Shown here: piece after piece, positions 49,680 to 61,702 of the stretch
Layout of the letters: each line of letters begins with the position of its first letter
Numbering within the stretch: position 1 is the stretch's first letter
Source of the DNA: Spirodela intermedia
Taxonomy: Eukaryota > Streptophyta > Magnoliopsida > Alismatales > Araceae
Assembly (NCBI GenBank): GCA_902729315.2
Contig: LR746272.1
Coordinates: 5,336,272 to 5,400,271, forward strand
DNA: 64,000 nucleotides
Direction of reading: 5' to 3'
Notes under the pieces: generated by a model
The model's database searches: none
Told to the model about the DNA's origin: nothing
What the model saw: only the letters and a program-made list of their open reading frames with translations
Program-made: the position numbers and the translations under genes

Positions 49680-51216
49680 TAACATTGGTGCTTCTTGTGG
49701 CTCAACACTCTGAATACTTCTTCCTTTCCCTCCCCCTTCTAAAGACCCCCTTCTTCTTAATATAGCATTCCATCCATGATCTTCTTTGGTACACATTTGA
49801 ATGTGCGATGAGTAGAGATGGCTGTCGTGGTGCCCCACGTATCAGTGATGCCGTGGAAATACTAGTTGTGGTCCCTAGAGGAACGGTTCTCATGGGAGGA
49901 GGATTGTGTACTTGGGGTTCCATCAGTTGGTCACCCCATTGTCGAGGGCCCCGTTGCTCCCGGTCGGAGCCTTATCTCGTCAGTTTTCATCTCATCCCTG
50001 ATTTTCACCATCTAGCTGTCGTCTGGTGCCCTAACGGCCATCCGTCCACCTTCCATTTTCATCCACCGCTGCCCATCCATCACTCGCCCATTGTCACCAT
50101 CCGTTGCCACTGCCCGCCTGCATTGTCACCATCCATCACCTATCCTTCGCCCATCGCCGTCATCGGCGCCGCCGTCTGCTGCCACCATCTCTGCCTATTC
50201 CACTGCCGCTGCTGCCTTCCCTTTCGCTGCCTGCACAGCCCATTCATCCACCCCTTTCCTCCCACTGATTAGGGTCTAAAGGCCACCAGTTCGTAAACCG
50301 CAGGCCTGAACCACCGCACCGTTGGCCAACCAACCAACCAGCTTGACTACCTACTCCGAACCCACCCGTGTCTTGCTCTCAACCGTCTTGAAACCTCGGC
50401 TCGCACCAGCTCGTCACACTGGTCAGAATCTTGCAGGATCACCTTGTCCGTGCCAGCCCACTCCTTCTGGTTCGTGCCAGTCCACGCGATCAACCTGTTC
50501 AGCCCGGTCAATAGTCAACCAACATGGTGAATGATCAGTGGTGACGACTAGATCAATCGTCAATGGTCAACCCTCGACAATCAAAGTCTGTGTGACTTCT
50601 TTGCACGATTGATTTTCCTACATCTTATGCCTAGTATTCTCTACTCTTTGAATATATTCTTCGTGTGATTATCGTCATAGATCACTTTTTTTACATAGGG
50701 TGATTATACCTTATAGGATAATCATGTTTTCAGATAGAGTGATTATACCCCATACTAAGCAAGATTTATTATATAGATTTTGAGCAAATTACCCGTAGCA
50801 GTTCACCTAAATCGCACTATCCTAGTTTCTCATTTCTAATCTTGGATGATTTTTCAGCTTATTCTGGATCTCTCCTTCTTGAATTTTCGACATTGGTTGT
50901 GATTTCTATGATGTTTATCATATCCCTCCCATGTCTTCCTTATCATCAATTTTTCATTGGTTGGGACTCAACCTGAGAGAGAACATTAAGAAAAAGAAAA
51001 TAGAACTCCGTTTCAAGAAGATATGAGTACAGAAAGGTCTAGTAAAGGTGTCCTTTTACCAAGATGAGACATTCCTGATACAAGAAGGCGGTGAAAAATT
51101 AAAAGAGCGACACCGAATATATGACAATCTGATAGATCCTACAACGATTGTCGAATCCAAATGTATGAATACGAACTCATTTAGTTCATTCAGAACAAAA
51201 CTCCTGTCTAACTTGT
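46143..51216. other. Intergenic region between SBH copy 3 and KDSR
   Basis: AT-rich with a long (CT)n tract at 46861-46915 that passes into CTCG repeats to about 46925, and (GA)n at 49644-49677. A C-rich stretch at about 49990-50540 gives Pro/His/Ser-rich open frames with no recognisable motif. No gene supported. Confidence 0.6.
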
Positions 51217-52462
51217 TTATTTTCTGGCCTTCTTAGTCTTCCCCTTGTACTCTTCTATAGTCTTGTACCAGGAGGAGAGGTAGCACAGGCCGGCAAAGCG
51301 CATCAGTCCCCCCCCGAAGACCTCGAGGAAGGCCATCAAGAAAGACCTTTGAGGAGAGAAGCCAGCCGTCGCCAATGCCAACATCAGCCCCTGGGAATTC
51401 ACGCAGACATTGAAGTCCGCTGCTCTGATGCCTTTGATGGCCAGCGTTGCGACCTCCTCGGCGGTCTGCATGGCGGAGGTCCCCGAGATCAGGTTGGTGA
51501 GCTCCGGCCGAGTAGTTCTATCTGCAAGACACGAAAATGGTCAGAATGTCTCAAAAGCAAATCTCAGATTTAGCCCACAGCAGGATTCATGGTGAGCATA
51601 TCACAGCAGGGTAAATCAGCGAGGCTCTCCTCACTGATACATTGAGACCATGGCTGAAATCTGTGCAATTATACCTTTATTTCCGGTGGCAGTGTCGGTG
51701 TCGCCCGGCAGGATTAAGGACAGATGGATGTTCTCCCCGTGCAGCTCCATCTGTAATGCCTCCGCCAGCCCACGAACGGCGTAGTTGGTCGCGCAGTAAA
51801 CCGCGTAGCCGTAGATTCCCGTCTGTGAATAAAGAGCTCGCAGTTGGTAAAGCCACTCACCGGAAACTCTTAGGAAGAAGACGAAAGGGGAAACGACAGA
51901 GGGGGGGAGCTGAAGAATCAGGGGTCACCTGTCCGCCCATTGAGGTCGTGAAGGAGATTGAGCGTGGTAAGCCGTCCTCGACGGAGGCCTTCTTCATGCG
52001 GGGCAGAGCGGCCTTGAGCAGGTATAGTGTGCCCATGATATTGACATCCACCTGGAATCTGATCTCCTCCATTGTCGTATCCTCGAATTCCTTCCCTATC
52101 CCTACCCCCAGGTTGGACACCAGCAGGTCGATGGTCCCCGCCGCCGCGATGGCCTTGTTGACGGCCGCCTCGTCTCTGATGTCGGCGCTGTAGATGGCCA
52201 CCTCGGCGCCGGTGGTCCGGCGGATTTCCTCGCGGGCCGCCTCGAGCTTGGACGCGTCGCGGGCGAGGATGGACACGCGGGCACCATCGATGGCGGCCTG
52301 GCGGGCTATGGCGAAGCCGATGCCGGTGGAGCCCCCAGAGATGAACATATGGCGGTCCTTGATGGGAATATTGACGGGGCGTGGGCGGATGATGAAGAAC
52401 AAGGTGGCGAGGAGGAAGGCCGGCGGGAGGAGGGCCGCGGCAAGGAGAAGGGTGGTGGCCAT
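51217..52462 (-). CDS. 3-ketodihydrosphingosine reductase (KDSR/TSC10-like) with Lys-to-Asn active-site change
   Basis: Short-chain dehydrogenase/reductase of the TSC10 group; the family reduces 3-ketodihydrosphingosine to sphinganine with NADPH at the ER. Three exons: 52462-51929, 51822-51675 and 51521-51217, GT-AG, phases 0 and 1, 328 residues (Arabidopsis about 326). N-terminal membrane segment at residues about 5-25, then RPRPVNIPIKDRHMFISGGS, the cofactor loop GGSTGIG and ARDASKLEAA. DLLVSNLG fills the usual NNAG position and the catalytic-Ser region is SFTTSMGGQ. The family YSASK motif reads Y-C-A-T-N: the catalytic Lys is Asn (AAC). The C-terminal region GFSPQRSFLMAFLEV and a lysine-rich end are typical. 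It is otherwise intact. Same strand as the SBH genes, whose substrate this family makes. Confidence 0.93.
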
Positions 52463-54619
52463 GATCGGTGCTTGAGAGATGACGATGAATGGGTACTGAG
52501 TATTGTTCTGAACCAAAGAGAAGTTATATGGCGCTCGTGGAGTGAACCAGGATGAAAAGCCATGAATGGTCCTCAGCGGCCGGCGTAGAATTGAACGTGA
52601 GTTTCTTTCGGTCCCGTCCCTTTTCGCACGGAATACGCCGGTCAAGATTGGCTGGGTGAGAAGTCGGCTTTTAGGTCGTCGTGATCAAAACTTTGCTAAT
52701 CAATATTGACCACTATGCAAATCTGACAGAGGTACCTAACCTCCGATCTAAGCTATAGTTTTCTCTTCCCGAATTTTTATGCTTATGCCCCCAAGGCAAA
52801 ATGGTCTTTGCCTCGCCAGCGTATGTACCAATATCGGAAGCTAGTGTCTCCGTTGCCCTGTTGCCTTCTCCCTATCCAGGCATGGGCAACCTTGGAGCTC
52901 CCTGACGGAGCGGAGCCCTCGTGCTGGTTCGTTCTGAATCAAATTTTGGGTCTAAAATACGAAGAGATCTGGCCACGCTCAAGAATGTCCTGAACCCGGT
53001 GGGGGCAGGCCCGTTGATGGCCCTGCAGATCTCTGCTGCGTGCATGCGTCACGCTGGCCGGGTTGTGGCTACTTTGTCTTGGGCATTGAATAATGGAGAG
53101 TATGGGTTAACCTTTTTCTAGAAGTGTCTTCGTGAGCCTATCGGTCCAGAGCGGGGTAAATGTTGATCGGTTCAGTCTTCAGCCCGGTGGCCACGAACCT
53201 TCGTCCGGGAACGATTCCCGGACGCAGCACAATTCGGCCCGCGACTGAGAGAGACCGCGCTCTGTCCTTGTAATTTTCGACGGATAAAGATATTTATTGA
53301 TGATTATAAATATATTCTGTTGTTGAGTATTTAAAAAAAAACGTCTCACCTGCTTTATTTTCAATAAAATTTGATTGCCGTTAATTTCTATTTTTAAATT
53401 TTAAAGATGGTTGATATTATAGTGAAATAAACAAAAAATATTGAATATTTTCGTATTTTGTAATATACCATCAAATCTTGTACGGACCATGCTTCATGGA
53501 TCCGCTTTGTTCAGGCCCAATCATCCCAAAAATGGCTCATTAATTAAAAATATCCCTTTCCAGCTAAAGATAGATCAGCACTTTCCTCTTTCCTAATTAT
53601 TTATTGCAAGACATGCCTGAGAGAAGAAGCCCACTTGGTAAAGCATCCTAATCATTGGCGAGACCTGCCAATGTGGACAGATAGATCAGCACTTTAATAT
53701 TGTAAGATAATTTACTAAATAAATAAAATGCTTAAATTTGGAAAGAAGAGGATTTCTCAATAATCTTGTCGCCGGGTGGTAGAGAAACACGGGTTGAAAT
53801 TGGAACCCGCTTGTGAATATTTGACCTGATGTTGACCATTGACTGGGTTCTTAACCGTTGACTAGCTGAACTAGATGAATGGGCGGCGTCTGACTCGAAC
53901 CAGGCAGTCCAAATGGTTCGGACTGGGAAACGGGTTGGCCCGGCCGAGGGCTCTAGCCGGTTTGGGCAGGATAGATGTGGGCAGTCTGGCGAAGCTGAAC
54001 TAGACTGGTTCGATCCAGCGGTTCGTGATAGCATGAGCCGGGGCTTTAAACCCTAACCAACAGGGGACAGGGCGAGCGGGTCGTGCGGGCGGCGAAAGTG
54101 AAGGCAAAATGGCGGCGGAGTAGGCGGAACCGACGGGGGCGGCAGCAGCGACGGGGCAGAAGGTTGCAGCGGGCGGTGGAGGCAAAGGCTGGGAGGTGGC
54201 AGCGGCGGCGGATGGTGATGGCAGCCGGCGGCGGATACTGGCGGCGGACGATGGCTGAAGACAGCGACTGTGTGATAGGCGGCAACAGTGGAGGATGAAG
54301 TGGTGGACGGATAAAGGCAGCAGCGGGCGGCGGTGGCGATTTACCGGGGTTCAGGTCGCGACGCAGTTCATTTAGTACGTTCATCAAAGATTACAAGAAA
54401 AGTATTTCGAAGAAATAATCAGTGGGCAGATCATCTTTCTTTTTTTTTTGTCCACGTTATCTCATCTGCGGGCAGAAACACGAGTAGCAATGGAAGAGAA
54501 AGGCCTGCGTTGCAAACTGTTTTGCTCGGAATAGCTGCATTAATGGCGGGAAAAAAAATCGTTGACGGAAGAGCGGAAAAATTAGTCCTTGACGGTGTCT
54601 CTGCATTAGTTCACGGAAG
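52463..54619. other. KDSR 5' flank and GC-rich intergenic stretch
   Basis: Upstream region of the KDSR gene; no clear TATA box seen. A GC-rich patch at about 54040-54340 of ggcg/gcgg-type repeats yields Arg- or Pro-rich frames on both strands that are not recognisable proteins. Confidence 0.55.
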
Positions 54620-55098
54620 ATGAGTTCCCCTTCAGTTTGTCCCAGACTCTTAAGAATGGCGCCGAAAAGTTGTACTTTCTGCCTTCGAGCTAGTGGTGCA
54701 CCGCGTGGAAGGTGCTGTTGTTGCCGAACCACCGGTGCAAGGGATAGGTAGGGAACCATATACCGGAGTGGTCGTCGAGGATCTTTACTACACTCACCCC
54801 GAAGAAGACGATGGAGGTAAGGTGAGAAATGCCGGAGAGAAGGAAGGCGGCGGCGCCGAGGGTGTCGAGGACAAACCCTTCCAACGGGTGGCTGTACAAG
54901 GCCTCCCGAAGGGATTGGGGACTACGAGGCGGTGGAGCCTCTCGTGAATATGTTTGTACATGAACTAGTTCGTGTGGAGAGGAATCGATGGCCCCAACAC
55001 TGCCATGCGTCCTGAACCAGTAAGGCGATTAACAGCTGCCTCCCGACCACGATCAGCGATGTTCGCCTTCGCTGGTGAAGTATCTCTGGTCACGGCCT
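54620..55098 (-). pseudogene. Decayed SBH-like exon 2 (copy 4)
   Basis: It begins after an acceptor-like ttcgcag at 55101-55099 and corresponds to exon 2 of the other copies. Pieces in different frames match in order: LIVVGRQLLIALLVQDAWQC, a first histidine box HRFLH split by a frameshift, FMYKHIHERLHRLVVPNPFG with a second box reduced to HERLH, YSHPLEGFVLDTLGAAAFLL, DDHSGIW, the third box HAVHH, and GRKYNFSAPF-WDKL. At least three frame changes and two stop codons (before FMYKH and just after HAVHH) break it. No counterpart of exon 1 was found in the following 600 bp. Confidence 0.85.
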
Positions 55099-55910
55099 TC
55101 TGCGAAAAAGTAGGAGGGTTAAAACACAGACTCACATCCAGACTAAAGAGGGAAAGTTACATTTTCGACTGTGCTTGTACTTGAGGATTTCTCCGGTGAT
55201 TCTCCGGTGGAGCAATCAAGACAAAGGCCGCACAGTTGAGCTAGAAGAACTCGATGTACACGATTCCCAAGATGCTCAACGTGCACGTTTCTCGAGATGA
55301 CTCATGTTGGCTATAAATAAATGGTCTCTTCTCTTATTGTCATAGTTTAAGATTTCTTTTGAGGGCCAAGATAACATATCTCATATGAGTTAGAGTTCTC
55401 AATGAGAGATTTCTTTTATACTTGGTTCAAATCTAGTAAAATCTTTTAAGTCTCTTGGTGGTGTGTTGTTCGTTTCTCGTTTTCTTACTTCACAGCTTCT
55501 CACAAATTCATATTAGACATTTTACTACAACAAGGAGGTGCTATGATGTTAAGGAACTCTTCAAAGATCCAAGAAGACATCGATCCAGAATCGACATCTC
55601 CTAAGAGAAGGAAGGCGATAGTAGTAAAACTAGTTAAAATCTACAAATTATCCGATTGTATAAGAAAAAGAAGGATGGTTCTCATATGATCTTCTAACTG
55701 GTGGCGAGAGTTGCTGCTAGCTGAAGACTGAAGGTGGTATCGACCACTGCTCTCAAACAATAGGGTCACCAAGATACTTCGGCAAAGGGATGCCATATAG
55801 AATACTCTCCATTATGAAATGGTCTTCAAGATTGAGTAGGCCCCATCAGACCCCACGAGTATATCACACATGCACATATGCCATATTAACATAGCACAGG
55901 TCTATAGGAT
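55099..55910. other. Intergenic sequence between SBH pseudogene and LTRs
   Basis: No gene and no exon 1 of an SBH gene seen on either strand. Confidence 0.55.
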
Positions 55911-58900
55911 TGACGTGACTTAGTCGTTGTATAGTAAATCACACAAATTTAAAATTTATAAAATTAGAAAATATGATTTTTTAGATATTTAGAAGTATTT
56001 TTGAACAAATATATCAGTTATAATTCAATAAAACTTCTAAAAATAGCGGTAATTTTCTAAGTCAATCACAAGGATATAATATAATATCAAGTAATTATTT
56101 AGAATTTTCTTCAAAGAATACTATTTTCTATGAATTTTATACTAAGAAAAAAAAATTAAAATTTACGAAAAAGGGAAATAAAGGTGCGGACATCAGCATA
56201 ACGTTAGCGCTTGACGATTCTTACGTAAGTGATTACATACGATTTAATTGATCAAATTAAGATCTGTAAAAGTCAGAAAAATCATAATTGAATAAAGTAT
56301 ATCTTGGTAAATTTAAATCACATAAATTATCACTAAATGAAGTGAAAATTAAGTTGAAAGTAAGAAAATAGAGTTCCAACATCGCGACAGTGACGCGTTA
56401 GCAGTGCATTGGAATCCTGAGCGTTCAAGAGGATCGTTGATGTGACCTAGTCGTTGTATAGTAAATCACGCAAATTTAAAATTTATAAAACTAGAAAATA
56501 CAATTTTTTGGATATTTAGAAGTATTTCTAAAAAAATATATCAATTATAATTCAATAAAACTTCCAAAAATAGCAGTAATTTTCCACGTCAATCACAGGG
56601 ATGTAATATAATATCTGGTAATTATTCAGAATTTTCCTCAAAGAATAATATTTTCTATGAATTTAATACTAATAAATGAAAAGAAAATATATTTAAAATT
56701 CATGAAAAAAAGGAAATAAGGGTGCGGATGTCAAGATGACATCAGCGTCCTAGCGAATATGAATCGGGTGGAAATAGAGTTCCGCCCGGTGATTCTTATG
56801 TAAGCGATTACAGACGATTTAATTGATCAAATTAAGATCTGTAAAAGCGAGAAGAATCGTAATGAAATGAAATATATCTTGGTAAATTTAAAATCAACAA
56901 ATTATCACTAAATGAAACGGAAATTAAGTTAAAAGTAGAAAATAGCGTTCTAGCGTCGTGGCCGCGATGCGTCGGCGATGCACCAGAATCATGAGCGTTC
57001 GGGAGGATAGTCGTGCAGTGTCTATGCCCTCGAAGGCTCTCCTTGGACAAGGACGATGTGGGCAATCTCTAGATCTCCTTGCGAAGTCTAGAGATCAATG
57101 AGATGGGTCGTCGAATCGTATCCAGTGATTGTCACTTGGCAGAGCAGAAAAATGACGACTTTGCAGCTCTCTGGCGATTGTCACCCGACGGAGAGGAGCT
57201 AGATGGAGGTGGGACGCGTGTCAGGGAGCTTCATCTTCAGGTCTGCGTAGCAAGAGGAGGCTCTTCATCGCATCTGGTATGCTCTCAAGAGGTGACGACT
57301 CGTCTCCCGACGGATCGTCCTCTTCCCGATGACGGCTTGTTCGTCAATCAATTAGAGATGAGTTACTCAATAGATTCGTCATCTTTTTATCGCGAATCGT
57401 TTAGTAATTTTAGTAACAATGCTCCGCAAATCGCATTGACGAGATTTTTGCCGATGATCCAGCGATTTTGGTTGCTTAATCCTTCACTGGCAATCTGCAG
57501 GAAAGTCCCAATAATCAGATAAACAAAATATGAATTTTGGCTCTGGGAGGATTCGAACCTGCGCCGGTTGTCCCCCCCACCCTTTCTGGGGAGGTGTGAC
57601 ACGGGTTTAGTCCCACATCAGTTGTGCGCCGAAATTTTTGGTGAATATATAGTAATACTACATTTCCGATCAAGTCCCTTTCTTGCGCGTGTATGACCAT
57701 TCCTTGCCCCACAACCGGCTGGCCACCGGTGACATGGAAGGAGGGTGGCGCACACATGTCCAATCAGTCCAAGCTGCTCGAGCCCCTACTCGCAGCTACT
57801 CCCTGACTGCGCTTCCAACCTATTTGCAGGCCCGGCTGGCTGGCAGGTTCCCCCATTTTGTCTTATTTTTATTTTAATTTCTTTTTCTTTATTTATCTCA
57901 AAATTAAGACTATAAAAATCATATAAACTCATATAAAATCACATAATTACTCAAAAGTTCACGTTAATCAACTGAAAACTACTTTTTACACTTAAATATA
58001 AATATAAGTTTATTTATCATGAGTTAAGGCTAAAACTATATTATTTACTAATTATTAACTCATGATAATGAAGACTTATCAATCGTCGTGTAGTGTCCAC
58101 GGCCTCGAAGGCTCTACTTGAACAAGGACGACGTGGGCAATCTCTAGATCTCCTTACAAAGTCTAGAGATCAATGAAATGGGTCGCCGAAATCGTCTCCG
58201 GCAGCTGTCACCTAGTAGAGTGGAAAAACGACAACTTTGCGGCTCTCCGGTGGCTGTCACTCGACGAAGAGGAGTTGGATGGAGGTGGGGCATGTGTCAA
58301 GGAGCTTCATCCTCAGCTTTGCACAGCAAGAGGAAGCTCTTCATCACATCCGGTACACTCTTAGGAGGTGACGACTCGTCTCTTAACCGATTATTCTCTT
58401 CCTAAAGACAGCTTGTTCATCAATCAATCAAAGATACTTTAATCAATGGATTCGCAATCCTTTTATCATGAATCATTCAACAATTTTAGTAACAATGCTC
58501 TGCAAATCGCGTTAACGAGATTTTCACCGATGATCTAACGATTCTGATGTCTTAATCCTTCACCGGTGATCTACAGGAAAGTCATGATAATTAGATAAAA
58601 AATATGAGTTTTTGGCTCTAGGAGGATTCGAACCCACGTTAGTTGCCCACCTACATAAGAGAGATTGAAATAAGTACTTTAATGCCCTTATCAAATGACG
58701 TCATCATAGTATATCTCTATTATAAATAAGGGGTATTGTAGATATTAAAATCATCGAAGCCTTTTGGGGAAGGTGTGACGCGGGTTTAGTCCCACATCTC
58801 TAATATATAGTAATATTAGATTTACAAGTAAGTCTCTTTCTCGCACGTGTACGACCACTCCTTGCCCCACAGCTGGCTGGCCACCGGTGAAGTGGAAGGA

Positions 58901-59239
58901 GAGTGGCGCACATGTCCCCCTATCGGTCCTAGCCGCTCGAGCCCCTACTCACGGCTCCTCCCCGACTGCGCTTCCGACCTACTTGCGGGCTCGGCTGACT
59001 GACGGGTCCCCCTCGTTTGCTATATTTTTATTTTTATTTCTTTTTCATCATTTATCTCAAAAGTAAGATTGTAAAAATTATATAAGTTTGTATAAAATCA
59101 CATAATTACTCAAAAATTCACGTTAATCAATTGAAAACCACTTTTAACACTTTAACATAAATATAAGTCTATTTATCATGAGTTAAGGCTAAACTATATT
59201 ATTTACTAATTATTAACTCATGATAATTAAGACTTATCA
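55911..59239 (-). mobile_element. Outer solo LTR (interrupted)
   Basis: In plus orientation it begins TGACGTGACTTAGTC and ends GACTTATCA, flanked by the 5-bp duplication AGGAT (55906-55910 and 59240-59244). It is split by the inner LTR; without that insert it is about 1,680 bp. No internal retrotransposon genes lie beside it, so it is a solo LTR. Same family as 61703-63339. Confidence 0.88.
56438..58081 (-). mobile_element. Inner solo LTR nested in the outer LTR
   Basis: 1,644 bp, TGATGTGACC...GACTTATCA in plus orientation, flanked by the perfect 5-bp duplication ATCGT (56433-56437 and 58082-58086). Same family and orientation as the LTR it interrupts. The open frame at 57079-57522 is part of the LTR and is not a gene. 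Confidence 0.9.
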
Positions 59240-59244
59240 AGGAT

Positions 59245-61702
59245 CATGAATAGACTTGGCCTCACTGGACTATGTACATAGCTGAGCTTGGCTAGATCTC
59301 ATGATTTTTTTAGTCCAAAATGTTCTCAGAACCCAACCACCACCAATCTTACCTCAGGGAGTTGCAACTCTGCTCATGCAAAGGACAGAGAAGAAGGCCA
59401 TAGGGCTACCCAAGACGAGTATCTGGTCTTCCATCTTTAATAATAAATAGGTGGGCGGGGAAACATGACCATTTTGGCTTCGGGGACTAAACTTTCGAAC
59501 AAAGGACTTATGTTAGATATGCTTAATAGTGAAGATTAGTCAACTCGTTGATCTCGAAGTCGCAAGTGGACGTCTATATAAATCACTTTCATCAGATAAA
59601 TTTACAAATCACTCAAAAAAAATAATAATAAAACCCAAATAGGAATTCAAGTAATGATTTTCAATCTCATTATAGAAAATTTTATAATTGGCTTGATTCT
59701 AGCATGTAGCATTATTACTTTCTATATTCCTATCAAAACTATCAATATTTACATAAACTACCACACTAAGAAAATGAGTAATTAGGACACTCAAATCAAT
59801 GAAAATTTCGAAATAAATATGGGTATTAAAACTTTACTAAGTCTATTATGTAGGAATGAAATTACAACATCACTTTATAATTTATTTGACATCAAGCAAA
59901 TTGATTCAAGTTAGATCAGTCATTCTCACACAAGATTTTCTAAATATTATCAACTATATTTTGGAGAAAATGAAATATTATTAGTTATCAAAGTTGTGAT
60001 TTTATGTATTGAGATCGTGGTTCAAGATGTTTATTTAGTGGTCATATTTATTTAAAATGATTTGGAACACCTTTGACAGTTAAATCATTATTTTTTATAG
60101 ATAAATTACATTGGAAATGTATTAACAATGTTGGATTCTAACTTGGCTTGACGAAATTAATATGCTTCAGATACTGATGTTGCACTTTATTAGAATCAAG
60201 TGTTGATTTTTCATGAGCATATATGAAACCTTAAAGGAAATTTTGTATTAGTTTGCTGGCTGTTTGGATTTCTAACTATTTCAAGAGTTATATTGAACTT
60301 TCGAACATTTAATTCGAGTCGAATAACCACCTCTAACCCATCTATGATCTCAAAAGCTATATTGAATTTTTTTCTAAACAAATCTAAAATAACTCATCAA
60401 GTATTTGTTAAATGATCAAATTATATGAAGATAGTTTAATTGAGGAGCATTATTCAAGTATTTAGAAATCTCTCTCAACTTGTTCAAAGCAATAAACCTT
60501 CCATTATATATCTGCATCTTGATGAGAGGAAAGCAACAAAAATTAAGTCTTAAACTTCATCCTCTTAATTGAGTTTTTGGACATATTTCAAATCAACACA
60601 ATCTTCTAAAAAAAATCTACGGTGAAATCTTTCATATTATTTTTTAGATAAAATTATAAATAAATCTTTATTTAATCACCCAAAAGAGTTGATTTGTTAA
60701 TTAGATATTGGTCAAGCATTAGTGTCGTGGTAGTCTAAAAGATAATGTCGTTAATTAGTGGTTATGATCAAGTGTTAGTGGAACCCAAGAATATGGATTG
60801 TTTTTGAAAAGTAGACAATTAGGAGGTTGAACCACTATAAAAGTATTATAGTGCTTCATTTTCTATCGAAAAAATGATAGTATTAAAATCAAAGAAAAAA
60901 GAGAACAACAAGAAATTGACTGAAGTCAAATATTAGAGCCAATCAATTCAACCCACCCTTCATTATTTAAATGCAGCCTAAAACATAACATATATCTCTT
61001 AAACACTCACTTACCCCATTTAAAGTGACTAATGACTTTACTCAAGATAGTGACTTGCATGATATCCTTAAGTTTGTAATTTTTAATGATGACTCATTAT
61101 ACATGAGTTTACTTTGATTAAAACTATGCAAACATCAAGACATAAAACTTTAGATAAACATTGCACATCACTTCTAGATGCACCACAAAATAGAAATCAT
61201 CAATGTCTGCTTGTGAAACTATTTGTGTTTCTTTTCTAGAGTTTGAAGAACTTTAAGCAAATGGTTATATTGGACAGAATATTCATACAATACATCTTAT
61301 CACAATTCTACCTAGTCAACATTACATTCAAAATCTTGTAGGGCCTAGACCATATAATTATCCTTCATTATGATTTGCTTCCATCTCTATTATTAATAGT
61401 CAACTAGGAACAAATCAAGATCATGTCTTTGATCAACTAAAGTACAATCACTTTTAAACTCAAATCAAAATAAAGGTCAGGGTAAGTTGCCACTATCTAG
61501 ATATTCAATTTATGGTGGTAACCAATTTGTCCTTCATTTATAGTCATATAAGATTAAATTAATTGCAATAAATACAATGAGATGTTGGTTACTAAACTTT
61601 TCTAAAATTGTACAAGATAAGGATCATAGTCACCCTCTCCATAAGAATGGCTGATGAACTCCATTGGAACATTCACCCTAAGTAGATATTTGACATATGT
61701 AC
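59245..61702. other. AT-rich spacer between LTRs
   Basis: Strongly AT-rich sequence without gene signals on either strand. Confidence 0.6.

Noticed and set aside
49808-50534. Open frames rich in Pro, His and Ser
   Set aside because: They arise from C-rich repetitive DNA; no domain and no splice structure.
54046-54387. Pro/Arg-rich frames in the GC-rich patch
   Set aside because: Low-complexity ggcg repeats open on both strands; no protein family recognised.
55099-55700. Search for an SBH exon 1 belonging to the pseudogene
   Set aside because: No segment resembling PIVVYW or YRLH was found on the minus strand, so the exon appears lost.
57079-57522. 147-codon open frame inside the inner LTR
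   Set aside because: It lies wholly within the LTR, and the corresponding frames in the other LTR copies are broken or of different length.
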